Notes under the pieces: model-generated
Seen by the model: the letters and a program-made list of their open reading frames with translations, nothing else
Database searches by the model: none
Told to the model about the DNA's origin: nothing
Assembly (NCBI GenBank): GCA_019239585.1
Contig: JAFAZU010000680.1
Coordinates: 1-16,325 of the forward strand
Reading direction: 5' to 3'
Source of the DNA: Acidobacteriaceae bacterium
Lineage (GTDB): Bacteria > Acidobacteriota > Terriglobia > Bryobacterales > Bryobacteraceae
DNA length: 16,325 nucleotides
In this document: positions 1 to 6,800 of the stretch, piece after piece
How positions within the stretch are numbered: the stretch's first letter is position 1
Layout of the letters: each line of letters starts with the position of its first letter
Translations under genes and position numbers: made by a program

Positions 1-36
1 GGTGCGGCACGCTTCTATCCATTTACTTCCAAATAG
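1..36 (+). CDS. 3' end of an upstream gene (partial)
   Basis: Frame 1 is open from the window edge and ends with TAG at 34-36, reading GAARFYPFTSK. It lies 15 bases before the TTG start of the next gene and in the same frame, which fits a tightly packed operon entering from the left. Eleven codons are too few to identify a family. The alternative is that this is untranslated upstream sequence. Confidence 0.3.
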   Translation, partial: GAARFYPFTSK

Positions 37-51
37 TAGAGAGCAAACGCG

Positions 52-1449
52 TTGGACGCTCCCCACCACGCCTCGACGCGGCAGGCTGCGATTGTGCTTG
101 GAGCGATCGCGCTCACAGCCGCGCTCTTCAAATTGACGTTTGCGCCCCCATTATCCGCCGGCCCCTATACGTTGAGAATGTCGCCGATAATTCACGCGAA
201 TGTTGCGGCCGCACTGTCCGGTCATTGGACGGCATTGCTGCTTCCATTCGCCTACGAAGGATCACGTAATTTTTGGGCAACTACCGCAATATTTCCAATG
301 TATTTTTCCGAAAATATTCTAGGCCCATACGGTTCTTATATTTTCTGGTCGACTTTATTCCTGGTCGTTTCGTTTATATGCGCTTATATCTGCGTTAATT
401 CTTTGACCTTTGTAGCTACGTTGACATTTATGTTCGCCTTCGGCACTCAGCTCCATTACGTCTACACATACGGAAATCTGGTTGCGCTTTATCTTGTGCT
501 GACATACATCGCGGTGAACCTAACCGTCGCATATTTATTCCTGGTCGGCCGAATTCATGGCGTCGGCGCCGTTGCCGCTTTCGCGATAACGCTTGCAGTG
601 ACGGCCCTTTCCAACGAGATGTGGATCAACTATGCCACGGCTCTCCTGGCTGGGGGGCTGTTCGCGTGCCTTTGGGCGCATCGTCATGCGCTCCCGATGA
701 TGCGAGCTCGCTCGCTCGCCCTATTTTGCGCAACTTTTTTTGTGCTCGTCGCCTATCTGGCGATAAGGCTCCGGCTGGTATCGGAGTACCTCCATCCCGG
801 CTCCGAGGAAGAGCTGGTAATCACCTACCGTCATAAGATGCTTCTGATCGACGACCTGATCGTCAATTTTTTCACACTGCTCTACATGGTGATCGACAAC
901 TATTTCCCCTCCTTTGTATCGTCCTCTAATTCACTTACCTACCTTGGTACCGATACTATTCTTGCTGAGCAGAACGGCTTCGAACCGGCCTTCCAAAATT
1001 TGATCATAATGAACCACCTTTTCCTTTGGCGCTTCTACGCCGGGGTGATGGTGGCCGCGTTTATTGCTTTTGCGGCATTTGTTGGTTGGCGTGCCTGGCG
1101 TGAGCCATCGCGACGGTCCGCCGCCCTGGCAGGCCTTTGTTTGATGATCATGGCCGGGTTTTCCACGCATCTCTCGATAAAGATGCGCTACTACAATTCG
1201 GTGCCTGCGCTGCCCTACAAAGTCATCATCAGCGTCAGTCTTTTTACAATTCTTATCGCCTACTTGTTGGCCGCCTGCAGTAATCATTTCCACAGCCGGC
1301 GCGTTTATCGAGCTACAGTTGCCGCCGTATGGGCGTGCGTCCTGCTCGCGGCACTGACGCGACCCGCGATGTACGATCGGCTTTTGGCACAAGTCCACCT
1401 CGAAGGGTTTAGCGACCCCATGGGCCAAATCATGCAATTCCTGAGATGA
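52..1449 (+). CDS. Polytopic membrane protein of unknown function, glycan locus
   Basis: The product is 465 residues and mostly hydrophobic, with roughly ten predicted membrane segments. The clearest lie near residues 11-33, 92-130, 136-165, 172-212, 222-240, 325-348, 360-378, 393-413 and 424-443. I do not recognise a named family. Position in a glycan cluster and overall shape would fit a GT-C type transferase, a polymerase or an O-antigen modification protein, but no catalytic motif is certain. The start chosen is TTG at 52, because an in-frame TAG sits at 34-36 and AGAGAG at 38-43 gives a weak ribosome site 8 bases upstream. Starting at the internal ATG at 178 would remove the first membrane segment. 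The gene ends 7 bases before the glycosyltransferase start. Its early part is AT-rich: a hand count of 301-540 gives 98 G+C of 240 (about 41%), well below neighbouring genes. Confidence 0.8.
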   Translation: MDAPHHASTRQAAIVLGAIALTAALFKLTFAPPLSAGPYTLRMSPIIHANVAAALSGHWTALLLPFAYEGSRNFWATTAIFPMYFSENILGPYGSYIFWSTLFLVVSFICAYICVNSLTFVATLTFMFAFGTQLHYVYTYGNLVALYLVLTYIAVNLTVAYLFLVGRIHGVGAVAAFAITLAVTALSNEMWINYATALLAGGLFACLWAHRHALPMMRARSLALFCATFFVLVAYLAIRLRLVSEYLHPGSEEELVITYRHKMLLIDDLIVNFFTLLYMVIDNYFPSFVSSSNSLTYLGTDTILAEQNGFEPAFQNLIIMNHLFLWRFYAGVMVAAFIAFAAFVGWRAWREPSRRSAALAGLCLMIMAGFSTHLSIKMRYYNSVPALPYKVIISVSLFTILIAYLLAACSNHFHSRRVYRATVAAVWACVLLAALTRPAMYDRLLAQVHLEGFSDPMGQIMQFLR

Positions 1450-1456
1450 GTTGGTG

Positions 1457-2671
1457 ATGGCTCGCCGCAACGTCCTCGGCTCCGCGGCCAGCGACATTAC
1501 GGAAGATGTTTCGCTCCCCGCCCCTCTTCGCATCTTGGTCATCTGCTATGAATGGCCGCCGGTGGGCGGTGGCGGCGGCCGTGTCGCCGCCGATATCGCT
1601 CGTGGACTTGGGAGGCGCGGCCACGAGGTGCTGGCCGTCACTTCAGCATTGAAGGGCCTCTCGGCGAATGAAACGGTCGACGGCATCTCTGTTCACCGCT
1701 GGTACGCCGGGCGGCACCGAGCCGATCGTTGCACCGTTCCGGAGATGGGCGCTTATGTGTTGACACACTTGTTTCCATCATTGCTGGAAAGCCTTCGATT
1801 CTGCCCTCACGTAGTCCATGTGCACTTTGCGGTGCCGAGCGGAGTACCTGCATGGTTCGCGACGCGATTCACCCGCACTCCGTATGTGCTCACCGTCCAT
1901 CTGGGAGACGTGCCCGGCGGCGTACCTGAGCAGACAGATCATCTCTATAAAATCGTCAAGCCGTTCACCGTACCTATTTGGCGATCGGCCGCGGCCGTAA
2001 CAGCCGTTGCTCCTCACGTCGCGATGCTCGCCGAGCGGGCCTATGGAATCAAGCCGCGCGTCATCCTCAATGGCAGCGACGTCACGATCTCCAGCCGCGA
2101 GGAAAGCCGTGGGATGGGCGAGCCCTTGCGACTCATATGGTGTGGCCGGATCCAACAGCAAAAGAATCTCGGCAATGCCATTGCCGCTCTCTCCTCGATA
2201 GCCGGCCTTCCCTGGACGCTCGATGTTCTTGGTGACGGACCCTTGCGGGCGGCCGCAGAGGAGTGCTGCCGGAGTGCAAAGCTGACGGGTCAAATCTTTT
2301 TCCGCGGCTGGTTGACGCCCGACAAAGTTGCATCCGAGTTCGGAAAGGCAGACGTGCTCTTCCTTCCTTCCGTCACTGAAGGCCTTTCACTCGTGACCGT
2401 AGAGGCGCTGAGAGCCGGCCTTGCCTTCGTGGCAAGCCGCATCCCGGGTATCGCGGATGTGGTCATCGATGGTCAGAATGGCATTTTGTGTGAGCCCCGC
2501 TCCCTGGCCGGTTTCGCTGCCGCTATCGCTACACTGATCGAGAATCGCGCGATGTTACGTCTCATGCAGGCGGCAAGCCTGCAGCGCGCTTCGCTATTTG
2601 GGACTGCGCGCATGGTAGACGCCTATGAGGAGGTACTGGCTTCCGTCGTTCGAAATTCGGTTTCTGGATGA
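1457..2671 (+). CDS. Glycosyltransferase family 4 (GT-B fold)
   Basis: This is a retaining GT-B glycosyltransferase of about 404 residues, expected to act on a lipid-linked glycan at the cytoplasmic membrane face using a nucleotide sugar. The N-terminal domain begins with a PPVGGGGGRVA glycine-rich loop and GRRGHEV. The C-terminal domain shows WCGRIQQQKN (residues about 227-237), LGDGP (about 258-262), and the EX7E pattern in TEGLSLVTVEALRAG (glutamates about 308 and 316), the classic GT4 nucleotide-sugar site. Three possible starts lie in a row, TTG 1451, GTG 1454 and ATG 1457. ATG was chosen because GATGAG ending at 1450 then sits 6 bases upstream. The last codon overlaps the next gene through ATGA at 2668-2671, suggesting translational coupling. 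Sugar specificity cannot be read from the sequence. Confidence 0.92.
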   Translation: MARRNVLGSAASDITEDVSLPAPLRILVICYEWPPVGGGGGRVAADIARGLGRRGHEVLAVTSALKGLSANETVDGISVHRWYAGRHRADRCTVPEMGAYVLTHLFPSLLESLRFCPHVVHVHFAVPSGVPAWFATRFTRTPYVLTVHLGDVPGGVPEQTDHLYKIVKPFTVPIWRSAAAVTAVAPHVAMLAERAYGIKPRVILNGSDVTISSREESRGMGEPLRLIWCGRIQQQKNLGNAIAALSSIAGLPWTLDVLGDGPLRAAAEECCRSAKLTGQIFFRGWLTPDKVASEFGKADVLFLPSVTEGLSLVTVEALRAGLAFVASRIPGIADVVIDGQNGILCEPRSLAGFAAAIATLIENRAMLRLMQAASLQRASLFGTARMVDAYEEVLASVVRNSVSG

Positions 2672-3903
2672 ACCTCATCAGCCCCCGGTTCATTTGCGGC
2701 AACCGCGGCGACATTGCTAGCCGCTACGGCATACTGAACACCCTTCAGCGCGGTGGCGCTGTTGTTTCGGCCGTCTTCGCGTGCCGCGTGGCGCATTTGC
2801 CCCAAGCCCTCCAACGCTCGGTTCTACCCTATGGGCCGATGTATAATATTTGGCCGCGCCGGCAAGGAATTCAGGCCCTCAGGCGAGCAAGCGCGGTGAT
2901 CTGGACAGGCGGGCTCGATCTTCAGGATGATTCGAGTCTCCTGAAGCTCGTTCACACTTTGCTCGTCTTCGCCTCTTACCGCCTCTTGGGCCTCAGGATT
3001 CTCGTGGCGTTGCAAGGAGCCGGGCCGCTTACGACACCGTTGGGGCGCTGGCTCGCGGCTCGCATACTTCGACTGACGAATTTGGTTCTCGTCCGTGACC
3101 GGGGAAGCCACGACCTGCTCAGAAACATGTTGCCAGATGGCCGATTGCGCCTTGCGTCGGACGGTATTTTCCTTCCCGGTTTTCCAGAGCGCGGTGACCC
3201 CTTCGAATTGCCCTCCGGAATCGAGGCTTTATGTGCGGCCGAAGGCAGGCCAGTGATCGGCCTCAATATTCGGCTGTGGTTTCACTTTGCGAATACAGTG
3301 ATTCCCTATCGATTTCGGCGCGGTCGTTTTCGCAAACGGGCCCAGGCCCGAATGGAAGTATTCCTCTCCGCCATCACGACGATTGTCACTGAGCTGCGAC
3401 GTAGGAAGAACGCACGCATCGTACTTGTCTCTATGTACGAGCCGGGGGTCGAGTCGTGGGAGGATGACGCTCCACTCCTTCAGCAGATAAAGGATCGGTT
3501 TGCCGAAGACTCGGAGGTCGTCCTTTTGACCGATGACTTGCCCGTCCTCGATCTGTGTGCGCTGATTGCGCGCTTCGATCTTATGATTGGAACAAGGCTG
3601 CATTCGACTTTGATCGCGCTGCGGGGCGGGGTGCCCGCCATCCACCTCGCCTACACGCTCAAAGGTCATGATATCTATGCCGATCTTGGACTTTCCGACT
3701 GGGCATTCGGCATAGATCAGGCCACCTTTACACCGCAAGCAGTCGTCGCCACAGCCGAGCGTATTCTCTCGGATCCGCAGCGGTTCAATCATGTGCGCGC
3801 TCTTGTCGGACCGATCGTCGCGACAAATGAGCGGGCGCTCCAAGACGCTTTGCGCTGCTTGAATCGGCGGCTTCCAGGCACCTCGCAAGAGACTGATCAG
3901 TAG
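2668..3903 (+). CDS. Polysaccharide pyruvyl transferase family protein
   Basis: Members of this family (CsaB/WcaK-like) transfer pyruvate from phosphoenolpyruvate to a sugar of a surface polysaccharide as a ketal, although some homologues have other roles. The 411-residue product shows the family pattern: N-terminal GNRGDIASRYGIL (11-23), an ALQGAGPL stretch (114-121), LVRDRGSHDLL (141-151), and the signature MIGTRLHSTLIALRGGVPA (306-324) followed by YTLKGHDIYADLGL (329-342). Full length is typical. The start ATG at 2668 overlaps the stop of the glycosyltransferase gene by 4 bases. No signal peptide is seen, so it should be cytoplasmic. It is the last gene before a 133-base gap and may close the first transcription unit. 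Confidence is high for the family and moderate for pyruvylation itself. Confidence 0.88.
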   Translation: MNLISPRFICGNRGDIASRYGILNTLQRGGAVVSAVFACRVAHLPQALQRSVLPYGPMYNIWPRRQGIQALRRASAVIWTGGLDLQDDSSLLKLVHTLLVFASYRLLGLRILVALQGAGPLTTPLGRWLAARILRLTNLVLVRDRGSHDLLRNMLPDGRLRLASDGIFLPGFPERGDPFELPSGIEALCAAEGRPVIGLNIRLWFHFANTVIPYRFRRGRFRKRAQARMEVFLSAITTIVTELRRRKNARIVLVSMYEPGVESWEDDAPLLQQIKDRFAEDSEVVLLTDDLPVLDLCALIARFDLMIGTRLHSTLIALRGGVPAIHLAYTLKGHDIYADLGLSDWAFGIDQATFTPQAVVATAERILSDPQRFNHVRALVGPIVATNERALQDALRCLNRRLPGTSQETDQ

Positions 3904-4036
3904 TGTTTAGTACGAAGAGCGGCTGCCAAGCCTTCATGAATGCCTTTGAACTTTTTTCGAAGTAAGCGCGCCGTTTTTCCTGACGCCGATCGTAGAGTAT
4001 ACCACGGCAACGTAAGCGCAGATTCGGAGACGGGTT
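3904..4036 (+). other. Intergenic gap, possible operon boundary
   Basis: This 133-base gap is the longest break between plus-strand genes before 14343. It contains an AT-rich patch (3945-3965) and TATACC at about 3999-4004, which resembles a -10 box, but the hexamer 17 bases upstream (TTTTCC) is a poor -35. No convincing stem plus T-run terminator was seen. It could carry the promoter of the nine-gene block that follows; the sequence alone does not prove it. Confidence 0.3.
4026..4030 (+). promoter_or_regulatory. Ribosome binding site deciding the TTG start at 4037
   Basis: GGAGA at 4026-4030 lies 6 bases before TTG at 4037. The first in-frame ATG is more than 120 bases further on, so this site supports the unusual TTG start. 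Confidence 0.65.
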
Positions 4037-5017
4037 TTGCCGGAAGTTGATCAACCGTCCGATAGTTCTTCGCAAAGGAAACTCCACCGCGTTCCTTTTG
4101 TCGACGGAACCACAAGCATCCTTTCGCCCGCGACGAAAGAAGCGCTCCTTGACCGCCTCCGCGCGATGTATGCGCCCTATTTCGGGCGTATAGCGGCGAG
4201 CAGCGAGCATCTCGAGCAGATGGCGCGGGACAATGCCGATGAACAACGGTCAATTGCTCAACTTGAACAGCTGGTGGCGGCAATCGGACGGCCGCTCTCA
4301 GGGATGAATTTCCTGGAAGTCGGCTCCGGGATCGGCCTCACGGTGGCGGCGGCGCGCAAGGTCATGAAGGCGAAGGCCTATGGCATAGAGCCCGGCGATG
4401 CTGAATATGACGGAACGCTCCAGCTGTCCCGGGCCGTGCTCGCGGAAGCCGGTCTCGACCCTCAAATCATTGACGATGCCACGGGCGAGGCAATCCCTTT
4501 TCAGGATAATTTTTTTGATGTGGTCTATTCCTCAAACGTGCTTGAGCACGTCAACGATCCGCCCAAGGTAATCAGCGAGATTGTCCGCGTGCTTAAGCCC
4601 GGGGGACATGCTCAAATCGTGGTACCGAATTATGGTTCCTGGTGGGAAGGCCATTACGGCGTGATCTGGTTTCCCCATCTACCCGCCGCTTTCGGCAAGA
4701 TCTATGTACGGCTACTCGGCCGTGAGCCCGGCTTTATTGACACACTCCAACTCGTGACACGCGGCAAGCTCGAGCGTTGGCTGGCCCCGCACGAGAACAG
4801 CATCGATATCATCGACTGGGGTGTCTCTGTCTGGGAAGAGCGCGTGCGAAGTTTAGGGTTTGCCGAGTATTCCGCGCTCGGCCGACTGAAGGCCATTCTG
4901 AGGGTGCTGCACGCCTTAAAAATTATTCCGCTGCTGATCTGGATCGGCAAATTCCTCCACTGGGAAACTCCCTTGATCCTGACCTTCAGAAAGAAAACAC
5001 CCGCAGCACATGGCTGA
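4037..5017 (+). CDS. Class I SAM-dependent methyltransferase (1 of 6)
   Basis: The product is a 326-residue methyltransferase of the type-11 kind. SAM-binding motif I is FLEVGSGIGLTVA (92-104), the acidic end of the second strand is GIEPG (116-120), motif II/III is IPFQDNFFDVVYSSNVLEHV (153-172), and the post-motif is RVLKPGGHAQIVVPNYGSW (184-202). About 85 residues before the Rossmann fold are probably helical, and a long C-terminal part (about 203-326) is likely to hold substrate-specific elements, including a hydrophobic stretch IIPLLIWIGKF (296-306) that could touch the membrane. The start is TTG at 4037, backed by a ribosome site. The gene opens the nine-gene block and overlaps the next gene by 8 bases. 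The methyl acceptor is unknown; a sugar hydroxyl or amine of the locus glycan is inferred from context. Confidence 0.92.
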   Translation: MPEVDQPSDSSSQRKLHRVPFVDGTTSILSPATKEALLDRLRAMYAPYFGRIAASSEHLEQMARDNADEQRSIAQLEQLVAAIGRPLSGMNFLEVGSGIGLTVAAARKVMKAKAYGIEPGDAEYDGTLQLSRAVLAEAGLDPQIIDDATGEAIPFQDNFFDVVYSSNVLEHVNDPPKVISEIVRVLKPGGHAQIVVPNYGSWWEGHYGVIWFPHLPAAFGKIYVRLLGREPGFIDTLQLVTRGKLERWLAPHENSIDIIDWGVSVWEERVRSLGFAEYSALGRLKAILRVLHALKIIPLLIWIGKFLHWETPLILTFRKKTPAAHG

Positions 5018-6083
5018 TACCCGGAAACGCCGAAGTGGGCGCACGCCTCTTATCTGGCTTGCACAGGGAGCGATCACGCTTGCCCTCATCGGATGGCTCG
5101 TCAACCGGGTCGACTATTCGACGATCGCGACCGTCAAGTCCGTTTCAATTCCGACCTTTTTTATTGCCGTCCTGGTGTATTCGCTGTCCCAGTTCTGCTG
5201 CGCCGCGAGGCTTCGCATGTTGATCTCCATCGGCGAAACACTGCCGGAACTGCCGCGGCTCTTCTACGTCGTGAAGCTTACTCTCTCGACCTACTTTATC
5301 AGCAACTTCCTTCCCGGAACCATCGGCGGCGATGCCGTCAAGGTCTTTGCGCTCACTCGACGCGCGGTGCCGCTCGCCCGGGCAGTGTCGACCCTCCTGC
5401 TTGACCGACTGACGAATATGGCGGCCGCGGTGGGCCTGAGCGTCGTCACCATTGCAATTGCTGCGCCCGATCTACTCGCCAGATTGCGTATAAATCCTTT
5501 GTTTCCGCTCGCCCTGATCTTCTTGCTTGGTGGCGCCATTGCGGGCCTCGCATTGCTCGCGCGGCTTTCGAATTCGGTCGCCTATATCGGAAAGGCCCTT
5601 CGTGAAATCGCGCTAAGCTGGTTGCGATCGCCTCCGATCCTCATCGCTGCGCTTGTTCTGTCGATTGCGAGCATCTTGACCGCAATTGGCGCGCAATGGA
5701 TTTTCGCATCAGGGCTGAACGTTCCGGTAAATCCTCTTCAGCTTACTGCGGTGATCTGCCTCGTATACCTCGTGACGCTGGCACCGATAACCTTGAACGG
5801 GATCGGTCTGCAGGAAGTCACCACGGTCGTTCTCCTCGAGCAGCTCGGCACGCAAAAGAGCATTGCTGTCAGCTTCGCTTTGCTCACGCGATTAATGATC
5901 TTGGCATTGAGCGTGCTCGGCGCAGCCGTAACCGCGACGGACCGCAAATTATATACCGATTTGCGACAATGCCCGGTACGATGTGCGCAAAGCCGCTTTC
6001 TTGGGATGTTGCAACAGAGTCCGGTGACGAAGAGGCTCGTCGAATTTCTTCCTTTTGCACGAGAGCCGAGACCACGCCGGTGA
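5010..6083 (+). CDS. LPG-synthase-TM (UPF0104) family membrane protein, flippase-like
   Basis: The 357-residue product has about eight membrane segments and the two conserved patches of the lysylphosphatidylglycerol synthase transmembrane family: SNFLPGTIGGDAVKVFAL (98-115) and LAPITLNGIGLQEV (257-270). Stand-alone members lack the soluble aminoacyl-transferase domain. Some, such as AglD-like proteins, are linked to glycolipid assembly, and the family is often proposed to move or modify lipid-linked substrates. The basic N-terminus (MADTRKRRSGR) should stay in the cytoplasm. The ATG at 5010 overlaps the preceding methyltransferase by 8 bases, and the stop overlaps the next start as GTGA at 6080-6083. 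The soluble tail from about residue 310 is rich in Arg and Pro and may be the least conserved part. A flippase role for a polyprenyl-phosphate sugar is inference. Confidence 0.9.
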   Translation: MADTRKRRSGRTPLIWLAQGAITLALIGWLVNRVDYSTIATVKSVSIPTFFIAVLVYSLSQFCCAARLRMLISIGETLPELPRLFYVVKLTLSTYFISNFLPGTIGGDAVKVFALTRRAVPLARAVSTLLLDRLTNMAAAVGLSVVTIAIAAPDLLARLRINPLFPLALIFLLGGAIAGLALLARLSNSVAYIGKALREIALSWLRSPPILIAALVLSIASILTAIGAQWIFASGLNVPVNPLQLTAVICLVYLVTLAPITLNGIGLQEVTTVVLLEQLGTQKSIAVSFALLTRLMILALSVLGAAVTATDRKLYTDLRQCPVRCAQSRFLGMLQQSPVTKRLVEFLPFAREPRPRR

Positions 6084-6787
6084 TCGGCTGGGTTCAGAAA
6101 CGCTGGGCACAGGCTTGCGCGGACACGATCGGCACCGACCAGTTCTGGTCAATCGCGGTCGACCACATCGCCATTCGAGAAACCCTCGCGCCCCTGATTT
6201 CGCACCACGCAAAGGGAATTGTCCTCGATGCTGGAGCAGGGCGCCTCGCGTGGCGGGCGATGTTGCGCGAAAGGGCGGCAATCTATTTCGCAAGCGACAC
6301 ATTTTTTTCACATCCGGAACTCGCCTTCCTTTGTGACGTACAGGGTGGCATTCCTCTGCCGAATGCGAGCGTCGACACGATCTTTTGCTGCTCTGTGATG
6401 GAGCATACGCCCGAACCTTGGCGCGTCTTGCCCGAATTCCGCAGAATACTGCGACCGGGGGGCAAAATTATCTTATCAGTGCCATTCCTCTATTATTTGC
6501 ATGGCGCGCCCCAAGACTATTTCCGCTTCACGCAATTCGGCATCGCACGCTTAGCTGCGGCCGCTGGTCTGGAAGTGATCCAAATTACGACCTCGGGCGG
6601 CTTGGCTCATAGTGTTTGTCAGGCGCTTTCCATGCTTTGGACGGCCTGCCTGTGGACGTCGCGGGCACCCTTGCTCGCGCAAATTCCAGCCCATGGCCTG
6701 GCATTTCTGGCGAGGGCCCTCGATCGCATCGACGCGCCGGGAGTTTTCCGACAGAACGTCAACGCGGTTCTCGGGACAACAGAGTGA
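6080..6787 (+). CDS. Class I SAM-dependent methyltransferase (2 of 6)
   Basis: With the start at GTG 6080 the product is 235 residues. SAM motif I is VLDAGAGRLAW (48-58), followed by FASDTF (70-75), the substrate-side motif IFCCSVMEHTPEPW (101-114) and RRILRPGGKIILSVPF (121-136). HGAPQDYFRFTQFG (141-154) resembles the HG.P.D..R.T pattern common in methyltransferases of surface-glycan clusters. The frame is open back to about 5696, with ATG at 5969 and 5981, but those would lie inside the preceding membrane-protein gene. GTG at 6080 forms a 4-base GTGA overlap with its stop, the same coupling style used elsewhere in this block, and leaves a normal domain length, so it was preferred. The C-terminal third is fairly hydrophobic (about 180-212). 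The acceptor is unknown. Confidence 0.88.
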   Translation: MIGWVQKRWAQACADTIGTDQFWSIAVDHIAIRETLAPLISHHAKGIVLDAGAGRLAWRAMLRERAAIYFASDTFFSHPELAFLCDVQGGIPLPNASVDTIFCCSVMEHTPEPWRVLPEFRRILRPGGKIILSVPFLYYLHGAPQDYFRFTQFGIARLAAAAGLEVIQITTSGGLAHSVCQALSMLWTACLWTSRAPLLAQIPAHGLAFLARALDRIDAPGVFRQNVNAVLGTTE

Positions 6788-6800
6788 CCGCCGCGCATCC

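Noticed and set aside
3229..3888. 219-codon minus-strand open frame opposite the pyruvyl transferase gene
   Set aside because: The plus strand holds the family signature GTRLHS in the same region; the minus frame is rich in unlikely composition and lacks a domain.
3985..4004. Sigma-70-like promoter with TATACC
   Set aside because: The -35 position reads TTTTCC, matching the consensus poorly, so it is not called as a promoter.
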